From: Caldilineaceae bacterium
GTDB taxonomy: Bacteria; Chloroflexota; Anaerolineae; Caldilineales; Caldilineaceae
Direction: 5' to 3'
Assembly (NCBI GenBank): GCA_020634815.1
Contig: JACKBA010000023.1
Location: 47,843 to 111,842 of the forward strand
Length of the DNA stretch: 64,000 nt
In this document: one piece after another, positions 31,866 through 40,002 of the stretch
Layout of the letters: the number at the start of each line of letters is the position of its first letter
Numbering within the stretch: position 1 is the first letter of the stretch
Position numbers and translations under genes: made by a program
Notes under the pieces: generated by a model
What the model saw: the letters and a program-made list of their open reading frames with translations, nothing else
The model's database searches: none
Told to the model about the DNA's origin: nothing

Positions 31866-33113
31866 GGTACCACCACAGTTAAGCGTGGAAGAGGCATAGT
31901 CGACAAAGATAATGTGGGTTCGTGGTGATGTATACTCCTGGTTACCAAGCCAAAGGAGGCATCACCATGAACCCACAAAGTGTATTCTGTCCCAATTTGG
32001 CCTGTGCGGCAAGGGGAAAGCAAGGCCAAGATAATATCAGCGTGCATAGCCGTAAGGAAAAGCGTTATCGGTGCGCAGTCTGCCAGCAGACGTTCAGCGC
32101 CACGAAGGACACGTTGTTCTATCGGCTGCGGACAGACAGCGTGCAGGTGATGTTGGTCATCACGCTGCTGGCCTATGGGTGTCCGCCGCAAGCGATCGTG
32201 CAGGCGTTTGGCTATGATGAGCGGACGGTGAAGGAGTGGTGGCGACGGTCGGGTGAGCACTGTCGGCGGGTGCATGAACACATGGTGGAGACGCAGCAGT
32301 TGGACTTGCAGCAGGTGCAAGCCGATGAAATCAAGGCCAAGGTGCAAGGTGGGAGTGTCTGGATGGCCATGGCGCTGATGGTGCCCACACGGCTGTGGCT
32401 GGGCGGTGTCATCAGCCCGCGGCGTGACCTGGAGCTGATTGCCAAGTTGGCCGCTAAGGTGCGTGGCATGGCACTGTGCCGCCCACTCCTGCTGGCGGTT
32501 GATGGCTTGGTGAGCTATGTCAGCGCCTTTCGGGCTGCCTTTCGTTCGCCATTGCCGCGGCATGGGCAGCCGGGTCGCCCTCAGTTGGTGGCATGGTCGG
32601 ACATCGCCATCGTGCAGGTGGTCAAACACCGCACGGCGGCGGGACTGGACATCGTGCGGCGCATTGTGCAAGGTAGTGCACCGGCGGTGACGCAGTTGCT
32701 CACCCGTTCGCAGGGCGGTGGCGTCATCAACACCGCTTACATCGAGCGGCTCAATGCCACCTTCCGCCAGCGGCTGGCCTGTCTGGCACGACGCACGCGT
32801 TCTCTGGCCCAGCAGCAGGCGACCTTGACTGCAGGCATGTATGTGGTGGGTTGTTTCTACAACTTCTGTGATGAACATGAAAGCCTGCGTCTGCGCCTCT
32901 GGATTACGGAACGACGCTATCGCTGGGTGCAACGGACCCCAGCGATGGCGGCCAAGCTAACTGACCATTGTTGGACACCGGCCGAACTGCTCACGTTCAA
33001 GGTGCCGCCACCACCCTGGACGCCACCGCCACGCCGAGGTCCACAGTCAAAACAGACAAAAGCGCTCGTCGCCAGGTGGTGCTCATGACGTCACGATTAA
33101 GTGCGGTGGTACC
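31866..33113 (+). mobile_element. Complete insertion sequence with 22-bp terminal inverted repeats and 8-bp target duplication
   Basis: 1248-bp element. The left end 31866-31887 and right end 33092-33113 start with GGTACCACC and match at 19 of 22 positions as inverted repeats. The 8-bp sequence GTCTACGG is repeated directly outside both ends (31858-31865 and 33114-33121). It encodes one transposase. Intact ends, an intact ORF and a perfect target duplication indicate recent insertion. The zinc-ribbon plus DDE layout and an 8-bp duplication resemble IS1-type elements with a single ORF; family assignment is tentative. Confidence 0.9.
31967..33088 (+). CDS. Zinc-ribbon DDE transposase of the insertion sequence
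   Basis: A 373-residue transposase. An N-terminal zinc ribbon (C8, C13, C36, C39) precedes a helix-turn-helix (LLAYGCPPQAIVQAFGYDER, 68-86). Catalytic acidic residues are probably D120 (VQADEIK), D179 (LLAVDGL) and E260 (NTAYIERLNATFR). The C-terminal tail is Pro-rich and basic. No frameshift is required, unlike classical IS1. The start is set by AAAGGAGG a few bases before the ATG; the GTG at 31922 is an in-frame alternative without a ribosome binding site. Neighbouring genes are oriented away, so the element interrupts no ORF. Confidence 0.9.
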   Translation: MNPQSVFCPNLACAARGKQGQDNISVHSRKEKRYRCAVCQQTFSATKDTLFYRLRTDSVQVMLVITLLAYGCPPQAIVQAFGYDERTVKEWWRRSGEHCRRVHEHMVETQQLDLQQVQADEIKAKVQGGSVWMAMALMVPTRLWLGGVISPRRDLELIAKLAAKVRGMALCRPLLLAVDGLVSYVSAFRAAFRSPLPRHGQPGRPQLVAWSDIAIVQVVKHRTAAGLDIVRRIVQGSAPAVTQLLTRSQGGGVINTAYIERLNATFRQRLACLARRTRSLAQQQATLTAGMYVVGCFYNFCDEHESLRLRLWITERRYRWVQRTPAMAAKLTDHCWTPAELLTFKVPPPPWTPPPRRGPQSKQTKALVARWCS

Positions 33114-33134
33114 GTCTACGGCAGGCATTTAGTC

Positions 33135-33185
33135 TATCCATCACCCCAACACCCTACAACCCTACTACCCCAAATCCTCACTCTT
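33135..33185. repeat. Family C repeat arm right of the insertion sequence
   Basis: CACCCCAACACCCTACAACC and CTACTACCCCAAATCC words, complementary to the arm left of the element. They run up to the stop codon of the M20 peptidase gene. Confidence 0.55.
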
Positions 33186-34335
33186 CCCTACCTGCCTCCG
33201 CAATCAACATCGCCAGCAACGCCGTGCGCGGGACGATGCTGTCCAGTTCGATGTACTCGTCCGGGCTGTGGTCCAGGCCGCCGATGGGGCCGAGGCCGTC
33301 GAGCACCGGCACGCCCTCCGCCGCCACGAAGCTGGCGTCGGACGCGCCGCCCGTGGAAGCGCCCGTGACGCTGAAGCCCAGTTCACCGGCCAGCCGCTGC
33401 GTGGCGGCTTCCAGCGCAGCGACGGCGGGCGTGCGCTCCATGGCCGGCATCGCGCCCTCCAGTTTGACGTCGAGGTGCGCGGTGGTGCCGGGCAGCACTT
33501 CGCTGCTCAACTGTGCGCGAATGGCGTCGAGCAGGTCGGGGATGTCGGCATCGCGCCAGGCGCGCAGATCCAGCTCGGCCCGCGCCGCCTCGGCGACGAC
33601 GTTGGGCTGCGTGCCGCCTTCGATGCGCCCGATGTTGACCGTCACGCCGGGCCGGAAGCCGTTGAGCGCGTCGATGGCGATGAGGTGGCGCATGAGCGCC
33701 ACGATCGCGCTGCGCCCCTTCTCCGGCTCCACGCCGGCGTGGGCGGCCTTGCCCTCGACGCGCACCGTCGCCCACACCGCCGTCTTGCGCGCCGTGACGA
33801 TGTCGCCATTGGCGCGCGCCGCCTCCAGCGTGAAGGCCACGTCCGACACACGCGCGGTCTGGCGAATCAGCGGCAGCGAGCCGCGGTCGTGGATCTCCTC
33901 ATCGCTTACCACCAGGAAGTGGATGGCGCCGTAGTCATGGAAGCCGGCCGCATCCAGTGCGCGCACGGCGTAGAGACCGGCCAGCAGCCCCGCCTTCATG
34001 TCGCAGGTGCCCGGCCCCAGGATCTTGCTGCCGTCGATACGCATGGGGCGCGCCGCCGCGGTGCCGGCCGGGAAGACCGTGTCGGCGTGGCCGAGCAACA
34101 GCACGCGCTTGCCGCCGCGCCCTGCCCGCCCGCCCAGCAGGTTGTCGCCGAGGCGCTCCTGCGGCAGCCGTTCGACGGCAAAGCCAAGCTCTTCCAGCCG
34201 CGCCTGCATCCAATCCTGCACCCAGTCGACGCCGGGCTTGAGCAGCGTGCCCGAGTCGACGCTCGTCAGCGTGCGCAGGTCGGCGAGATAGTCGTCGAGA
34301 TGATCGTGAAGATAGGAGAGAATTTGTGCGTTCAT
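33178..34335 (-). CDS. M20-family zinc peptidase (carboxypeptidase G2/ArgE type)
   Basis: A 385-residue di-zinc peptidase or deacylase. Metal and catalytic residues: H83 and D85 in LLGHADTVFP, bridging D112 in GPGTCDMKAG, catalytic E146 and metal E147 in SDEEIHD. A lid (dimerisation) domain interrupts the catalytic domain at about 175-285. Overall it is closest in pattern to carboxypeptidase G2-like enzymes that remove C-terminal glutamate or hydrolyse acyl-amino acids. There is no signal peptide, so it is likely cytosolic. The start codon lies 245 bases from the divergent gene at 34581, and that gap holds a long imperfect inverted repeat. Confidence 0.9.
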   Translation of the reverse strand: MNAQILSYLHDHLDDYLADLRTLTSVDSGTLLKPGVDWVQDWMQARLEELGFAVERLPQERLGDNLLGGRAGRGGKRVLLLGHADTVFPAGTAAARPMRIDGSKILGPGTCDMKAGLLAGLYAVRALDAAGFHDYGAIHFLVVSDEEIHDRGSLPLIRQTARVSDVAFTLEAARANGDIVTARKTAVWATVRVEGKAAHAGVEPEKGRSAIVALMRHLIAIDALNGFRPGVTVNIGRIEGGTQPNVVAEAARAELDLRAWRDADIPDLLDAIRAQLSSEVLPGTTAHLDVKLEGAMPAMERTPAVAALEAATQRLAGELGFSVTGASTGGASDASFVAAEGVPVLDGLGPIGGLDHSPDEYIELDSIVPRTALLAMLIAEAGREE

Positions 34336-34425
34336 GCTGCTATTCTATCGCAGCCGGCGCAGAAGTGCGGCGTGGCGATGATGCCCAAACTTCGATGACC
34401 ACGCCGAGTGGAAGATTCCAATGTT

Positions 34426-34497
34426 GGCGGCGTGCGTCGCAGTGGTCAAACGACCCGCGTGGGAAGTTGCATGCTGACCAGTGCGACGCACGCCACC
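34426..34497. repeat. Long imperfect inverted repeat in a divergent intergenic region
   Basis: Arms 34426-34448 and 34475-34497 are reverse complements at 21 of 23 positions, with a 26-base loop. The word TGACCACGCC also occurs directly on both sides (near 34396 and 34499). It lies between the divergent M20 and membrane-protein genes. Confidence 0.75.
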
Positions 34498-34580
34498 GCT
34501 GACCACGCCAGGCACTTGGAACGCCCAAACCGGCGACCTGCTTTGCGTTCCTCTCCGGCGTGGGGTAGACTAACCGCGTT

Positions 34581-35372
34581 ATGGGGGTGGTCTTCCAGGT
34601 CGTCGCAACGTATGCGCCCTATATCTATCTTGCCTGTGGGCTGGTGGCGCTCTATCAACTGTACCGGCTTGCGCAGGTACGGGGGGAGCGACGCCAGGCC
34701 GTTTTTTCTCTGGAACGCGAAAAGGCCGTCCGCGACTTGAGCGGCATCTTTTCGGTGGCCATGATCCTGCTGGTCGTCATGGGTGTCACCTACTTTGCCG
34801 CCAGCACCATCCCGCGCGCGGCCGAGGCCGCGCCGGAGCCGGAGCCAACGCTCCCGCCGCAGTTCGCCGTGGCCGTGACGCCGACCAACACGCCGCTGCC
34901 CGTCACGCCATCGGCAACGCCCACGGGTACGACGACGCCCACCGAGGTGCCGCCGACGCCCGACCCGCTGCAGGCGACGCAGACGGCCGAGGCGCTGGCC
35001 AATGCCACGCCCACACCCGCACCGCCGCCCGAACCGCAGCAGCAGCAAGGTTCTTCGCCTGTCTGCCCGGACCCGCGTTCGGTGATCGCGGCGCCAGGGA
35101 ACGGGGCCGTCGTCAGCGGCGTTTTTACCCTGGTCGGCACCGCGACCCACGAGCAGTTCAACTACTACAAGGTCGAATTTGCCCCGGGCGCCGATGCCCA
35201 GGAAGGCTTCACCTATCTGGCCGACGGCCGCGGCCAGGTCTTTGACGGCACGCTGGCCAGCATCAACTCGCGCGGCTTTGCCAACGGCCCCTGGACCTTC
35301 CAGTTGACCGTCGTCGACCAGACCGGCAACTTCCCGCCGCCGTGCCGCGTGACGCTCAATATCGGTAACTGA
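34581..35372 (+). CDS. Membrane-anchored protein with Thr-Pro linker and Ig-like extracellular domain
   Basis: A 263-residue protein with two N-terminal membrane helices (about 10-29 and 56-74), a Thr/Pro-rich stretch (about 82-150, TPTNTPLPVTPSATPT style) and a C-terminal beta domain (about 155-263) with ISAPGNGAVVSG-like start (seen as AAPGNGAVVSGVFTLVGTA), typical of Ig-like surface domains. It is probably a surface or envelope protein displaying the beta domain outside. No enzymatic motif is seen. It is the first of three same-strand genes for membrane or exported proteins (to 39903). No clear Shine-Dalgarno is next to the ATG. Confidence 0.75.
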   Translation: MGVVFQVVATYAPYIYLACGLVALYQLYRLAQVRGERRQAVFSLEREKAVRDLSGIFSVAMILLVVMGVTYFAASTIPRAAEAAPEPEPTLPPQFAVAVTPTNTPLPVTPSATPTGTTTPTEVPPTPDPLQATQTAEALANATPTPAPPPEPQQQQGSSPVCPDPRSVIAAPGNGAVVSGVFTLVGTATHEQFNYYKVEFAPGADAQEGFTYLADGRGQVFDGTLASINSRGFANGPWTFQLTVVDQTGNFPPPCRVTLNIGN

Positions 35373-35501
35373 ACCGGCCGCGCGCCGGGCTAACGACGTA
35401 GTGCTCATCCGGAAATTGGTTGCGCTGTCCCGTGACACAGCTTCGACGAATGATTGCTCGCAGAGATTTCCGGATAGAGACTTAGAGAACCAGACTTACC
35501 C

Positions 35502-38500
35502 GTGCAACGTTTTCTGTCAACGCTCCAGGATCCATCGCCCCGCAACCGCCGCCGGCTGCGTCTCATCGCCGCTGCGGTCGTGGCCGTGTTGCTCGTCTTT
35601 TTCATCGCCGTGCTTGCCTTCCAGCTTGGCCGATCGAGCGGCGTCTCCACCGCACAACGGGCCGCCAGCACCGCCGAGGCCATGCGCGCCGCGCTCGCAT
35701 CGACCTTCACGCCCACCGCGTCGGCCACGGCTACCGAGACGCCCGCGCCGACCTTTACGCCCACACTGACGCCGACGCCCACCGCCACGCCCGCCAGCCC
35801 GGCCGAGTGGGCGGAACGCTACTACGATCTCATGCTGGAGGGGTTGAACACCCTCTCCGTGCTCGATTTCAGCGCCGACCGCGCCGGCGCGCTTGCCCAG
35901 CGGCTGGCGCAGGAGCAGGGCTTGACCTACGTCCCCGCCAGCTATTTCGAGTTGTCGGCCGAACCGTGGGCTGCTTTCGTCGCCCCGCGCACGCCCGACG
36001 GCGTACCGCTGCCCATGTTCTTCTGGCGCAGCACCGAGACCGGCAATCAGGTCGAAGGCCAGATGCTCATGGACGCAGTCGCCGCGCTGGCCGACCCGGC
36101 CACCGGCTACACGCCGCTGGTGGCGGGCATCAGCCAGGGCGCGCTGCGCACCGACTCCCAGGGGATCAGCCACATCGTCACCGTCGACCGCCCTGAGGCG
36201 CGCGGCAAGCTCACTGCCTATGTCTGGTCGCAGACGCTGCCCGGCTCCACCTTCGAGGTGGTCTGGCGCAGCGAGGATGACCCGCAGTGGACCTTCCGCG
36301 CCGTCGATACCAGCGTGGCCCTGGAGGAGAACCCCGATCGCGTCCTGCCCGACCTGCTGCTCAGCGGCCCGCTGCCCGCCGACAGCGCCATCCGCACCGA
36401 GGATGGCGCTGCAGGTATCTTCATCGAGCAGGCGCCCTTTGCCCAGCAACGCCTTCAGGCGCGCTGGCAGCCCAGCCTGGCCAGCGACAGCGACCCCGCC
36501 GCGCCCGCGCTGCTCACCGGTTACCGGCCGGCCCAGGTCGAGGTACAGCCTACGCCGCTCAGCGCCCTGGCCACCATTCTGGCCTGGCTCCAGGATGGCC
36601 AAATCAACCGCGCTCGCCCCTTTGTCGCCCGCATCGATCTGCTCACCGATATGTTCAACCTGGGCCTGGCCACGCCGGGCGACTGGATGGCCGTCTACGT
36701 CAACGACCTCGACCGCGAGATCCAGGATGGCGGGCAGTCGCTGCGCCTGCGTTTCTTTGACAACGCCGACCGCAACCGCACCTTTGAAGCCATCTTCGAG
36801 CAGAACGCCGAGAGCGGGCGCTACGTCCTGCAATCGGTCGCGCCGGTGATCCTGGCCAGCAGCGCCGGCCTGGTGACGCCCGCGCCGCCGCGCCCCACGT
36901 CGACGCCCACGGCCACGCCGCTGCCGCAGGTCGCAGCCGGCGATTTCACGCTCACCGTGCCGCTCTCCGATGTGGTCGAGGGACCGGACGCCGCCGGCAT
37001 CCTCAACCCGACGCTCGAACCGACGGCCACGGCCACGCCTACCTTTACGCCGACGCCGACCGACACGCCCACGGTGACGCCCACACCCAGCGAGACGCCG
37101 CTGCCCACCGACACGCCGACGCTCACGCCCACGGCCACGGAGACACCCACGGCTACGCCCACGGAGAAGCCGCTGCCCATCCCGGCCATCCCGCCCGAAA
37201 CGGCCGCGCCGCTGACCGGCTACATGCTGCTCACCGACACGGGCCGCCTGCGCGGCGGGCCAAGTGTGGAGTATATCGTCATCGCCGGGCTGGCCAACGG
37301 CACGCCGGTCGACATCTTCGGCATCACCGAAGCCTTTGACTGGCTGCTCATCCGCGCCGCCAGCGTGGACGACGGCCGCACCGGCGTGTTGGGCTGGGTC
37401 TCGACGCAACTGGTTGTGCCCTACGGCGACTTCACCGGCGTGCCGCTCTACCGCGCCGACGGCACCTCCGTCGATGCGCCGCCGGAAGCCGAAGCGGGCG
37501 ACCAGCCGTCGCTGCTCTCGGCGCTGCCCACCTCCACCGCTACGCCCACGCCGCTGGTGACGCCCGTGTTGCGCCTGCCCGAAGTCGAGAGCCGGCCGGC
37601 CGCCAGCGTCCCCGCACCGGAGGCAGGCGAGCAGGTGGTCACCATCGGCGGCGCGTCCATCCCACCCGACCCGCTGGCGCCGGTTGCCGCGGTCGCCGCC
37701 GACGGTCGCCCCGTGGAGCTGGCCGTGGCCGATGCCGTCATCGAGGCATGGAGCGGCATTTTTGGCGACGAGGGCGGCACCTGGGTCGGCGCGTCGTCGG
37801 CGCTGCTCTGGCCCGGTGCTACCGCCTACGTCACCGCCGCCATCCCCGACGATGCGCCGGACGCGTGGACAGCTTCCCGCGTGCGTATCGTCGCCGCGCC
37901 GCAGACGGAGCGCGTCAAGGAGCTGGCACTGCCCGAGATTGCCGAGGCCGTGGAGGCTGACGAAGCGATTGCCCTGCTGGGCAGCCGCGCCGCGCCGGGC
38001 ATCTACCTGCTCGCACGCGACGGCCGTGCCCAGCAGTTGTGGCAGTACGAGACATCGGCGGCCTGGCTCAACGGCGACCCGAACGCGGGTTTTGTCCTGC
38101 GCGAGCCGCAGGCGCCGGGCGGCATCCACACCTTTAGCTGGATGCGCAACGACGGCAGCGGGCTGCAATTCGTTGCCCAGCCCTACCGCGCCATCCGCGG
38201 CGTGGCGGGTGACGCCTACGGCGGTCTCTGGTGGATCGAGACGCCCGACGCCACCATCGATCTCTGGCAGCTCTGGCACTACGACCCGGCCACCGCACGC
38301 GTGGCGCTGCGCCTGCAAGCCTCGGGCGAAGTCTTCGGTGCGGCCAGCAGCCAGGCCGTGCCCTCGCTCACGCCGGAGCTGGTCGCAGTGCAGCCGGTGA
38401 CCGAAGGCGACCCCTCCGCCATCTATCTCTTTGTCGACACGAGCGACACGACCCTGTTGCAGCCCTACACCGGCGTCTTCCGCCTGCGCGTCGACACGGA

Positions 38501-39092
38501 TGCCGCGGGCAACAGCGCCATCACGGAGGGACCGCAGCAGTTGCTCGAAGGCGGCTCCTACCGCGGCCCGCTGGTGCTCAGCCCGGACCTGTCGCGGCTG
38601 GCCTACTTCGCCTACGATCCCGACCAGCCCAGCCTGACCTCCGGCGCGGTGAAGCCGGCCAACACGGTCAACATGCTCACGCTCTCGGGCCGCGGCGCCA
38701 GCATCATCCGCACCGCGTACGTCACGGAAACGCGCTTCGAGTTCCTGGCGCCGGAGCTGGCCTGGCAGGGCAACGACCGCCTGTTGCTGGCGCGCAGCCG
38801 CTTCGCCCCCGGCCGCACCGACGAGCCGGATCGCTTTGGCGTGGTGCAGGTGCAACTGCCGCCGCCCGGCTCGTCGCCCGCCGACCCCATTGCGTCGACC
38901 TCCTACCTGTTGCCGCGCCAGCAGTCGCTCATGGACTTTGCGCCGTGTCTCGATCCCGCCGCCGTGCTGGTGCTGACGCGCGACCGTGACGGTACGCAGC
39001 AGCTCGTGCGCTGGGATGGGCAGAACCAGGTCTTCCCGCTCTTCGGCCTGCCCGCCGCGCTCGACCGGACCTTCCTCTGCTGGCAGCCATAA
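35502..39092 (+). CDS. Large membrane-anchored surface protein with SH3b domain and Thr-Pro linkers
   Basis: A 1196-residue protein translated from a GTG codon. A basic N terminus and one membrane helix (21-42) precede a Thr-Pro linker (about 68-103). Next is an alpha/beta region (about 105-460) reminiscent of NTF2-like or lumenal repeats, a second Thr-Pro linker (about 505-562), a bacterial SH3 domain (about 573-645, RLRGGPSVEYIVIAGLANG, GVLGWVSTQLV), and a beta-rich, propeller-like C-terminal half. SH3b domains often bind peptidoglycan or peptides. It is probably exposed outside the membrane. No catalytic signature was recognised. The next gene follows after one base, so the two are certainly in one operon. 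Confidence 0.75.
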   Translation: MQRFLSTLQDPSPRNRRRLRLIAAAVVAVLLVFFIAVLAFQLGRSSGVSTAQRAASTAEAMRAALASTFTPTASATATETPAPTFTPTLTPTPTATPASPAEWAERYYDLMLEGLNTLSVLDFSADRAGALAQRLAQEQGLTYVPASYFELSAEPWAAFVAPRTPDGVPLPMFFWRSTETGNQVEGQMLMDAVAALADPATGYTPLVAGISQGALRTDSQGISHIVTVDRPEARGKLTAYVWSQTLPGSTFEVVWRSEDDPQWTFRAVDTSVALEENPDRVLPDLLLSGPLPADSAIRTEDGAAGIFIEQAPFAQQRLQARWQPSLASDSDPAAPALLTGYRPAQVEVQPTPLSALATILAWLQDGQINRARPFVARIDLLTDMFNLGLATPGDWMAVYVNDLDREIQDGGQSLRLRFFDNADRNRTFEAIFEQNAESGRYVLQSVAPVILASSAGLVTPAPPRPTSTPTATPLPQVAAGDFTLTVPLSDVVEGPDAAGILNPTLEPTATATPTFTPTPTDTPTVTPTPSETPLPTDTPTLTPTATETPTATPTEKPLPIPAIPPETAAPLTGYMLLTDTGRLRGGPSVEYIVIAGLANGTPVDIFGITEAFDWLLIRAASVDDGRTGVLGWVSTQLVVPYGDFTGVPLYRADGTSVDAPPEAEAGDQPSLLSALPTSTATPTPLVTPVLRLPEVESRPAASVPAPEAGEQVVTIGGASIPPDPLAPVAAVAADGRPVELAVADAVIEAWSGIFGDEGGTWVGASSALLWPGATAYVTAAIPDDAPDAWTASRVRIVAAPQTERVKELALPEIAEAVEADEAIALLGSRAAPGIYLLARDGRAQQLWQYETSAAWLNGDPNAGFVLREPQAPGGIHTFSWMRNDGSGLQFVAQPYRAIRGVAGDAYGGLWWIETPDATIDLWQLWHYDPATARVALRLQASGEVFGAASSQAVPSLTPELVAVQPVTEGDPSAIYLFVDTSDTTLLQPYTGVFRLRVDTDAAGNSAITEGPQQLLEGGSYRGPLVLSPDLSRLAYFAYDPDQPSLTSGAVKPANTVNMLTLSGRGASIIRTAYVTETRFEFLAPELAWQGNDRLLLARSRFAPGRTDEPDRFGVVQVQLPPPGSSPADPIASTSYLLPRQQSLMDFAPCLDPAAVLVLTRDRDGTQQLVRWDGQNQVFPLFGLPAALDRTFLCWQP

Positions 39093-39093
39093 G

Positions 39094-39903
39094 ATGCCGC
39101 TGCCGCAACTGCCCGAAGGGTGGAGCTATTTCGCCGACTGGCGCGACCTGCTGCTTGCGCTGGGCGGCATCCTCTCCGTCACGCTGCTGATCATCTGGTG
39201 GCGCCAGCAGACGCGCCACTGGTACCGCATCGCGATTGTGACCTTTCTCATCGCCTTCGGCATGTCCTTTGTCAGCATCTATCTCTTCTGGGTGCCGCCC
39301 TATTACGCCGGCTGCGCGGCCGGCTGCCCCGGCTGGCGCGGCTATCCGCTGCCCGTGGCGCAGATCACCTTTGCCGGCCAGACGCAGATCGGCCTGGTCG
39401 ACTTCCTGCTCAACACGCTGCTGCTCTGGCTGCTGGTGCTGCTGGCCAGCCTCATCGGCCAGCTCGTGTCGGTGGCGATCAACTGGGAGCATCGCTCGTG
39501 GCGCGGCCGCCTGCTCACGGCGCTGCTCATCTTCTTCCTGCCGTGGGCGTTTCTGCCGCGCTACCTGCCTCCGCCGCAGCCGGTGACCACCGACGAGGAG
39601 TTGCGCCTGGTCACCAACGCACGTCGCGCCGCTGAATCGACCTACGGCATCACCGGCCTCTGGGTGCAGCGCCTGGCCCTGGAGGATCTGCGCCAGCTCA
39701 GCCCCAACCCGCTGGGCGAGCAGACGCCCGACCTCAGCGCCGTGCGCAGCCAGGTCTGCCTGCGCGGCTATACCTATTTCTTCGTGCCCTGGCGCCGCTA
39801 CCGCGTCAGCCTCGAACCCACCGGCGTCACCGCGCTCAGCATCACCGAACTGCCGCTGAATGGATCGTGCTGGGATGGGGGGGATGAGGGGGTGACAGGA
39901 TGA
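39094..39903 (+). CDS. Integral membrane protein coupled to the SH3b surface protein
   Basis: A 269-residue protein with four or five membrane helices (about 17-35, 44-64, 98-125, 138-156) and a soluble C-terminal part containing one Cys pair (about 222-256). No known family was recognised. The ATG begins one base after the stop of the SH3b protein gene, pointing to joint translation and a shared role in the cell envelope. The last ten codons (after NGSC) lie in a family C repeat (GGGGATGAGGGGGTGACAGG), so the natural C terminus was probably extended by repeat sequence. Confidence 0.72.
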   Translation: MPLPQLPEGWSYFADWRDLLLALGGILSVTLLIIWWRQQTRHWYRIAIVTFLIAFGMSFVSIYLFWVPPYYAGCAAGCPGWRGYPLPVAQITFAGQTQIGLVDFLLNTLLLWLLVLLASLIGQLVSVAINWEHRSWRGRLLTALLIFFLPWAFLPRYLPPPQPVTTDEELRLVTNARRAAESTYGITGLWVQRLALEDLRQLSPNPLGEQTPDLSAVRSQVCLRGYTYFFVPWRRYRVSLEPTGVTALSITELPLNGSCWDGGDEGVTG

Positions 39904-40002
39904 CAAGGTGAGGGGGTGATAGGGGTCTCGCATCAACAATTAGCAATCAGCAATTACCCATCAACAATTATTGATTGCAAATTGCAAATTGCTAATTTCT
40001 AG
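39885..40002. repeat. Family C and B-like repeats between convergent genes
   Basis: GGATGAGGGGGTGACAGGATG-type words overlap the stop of the upstream gene. They are followed by a stutter of CAATTAGCAATCAGCAATTA and TTGCAAATTGCAAATTGC words, an AT-rich island in this GC-rich region. No gene apart from the two flanking 3' ends. Confidence 0.6.

Noticed and set aside
31211..32932. Minus-strand ORF across the insertion sequence
   Set aside because: It crosses the terminal repeat of the insertion element and is antisense to the transposase and then out of frame with the CoA-transferase.
35517..38855. Minus-strand ORF of 1112 residues
   Set aside because: Antisense shadow of the SH3b surface protein. 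It is Arg/Gly/Ala-rich without domains; high GC at third positions removes stops on the other strand.
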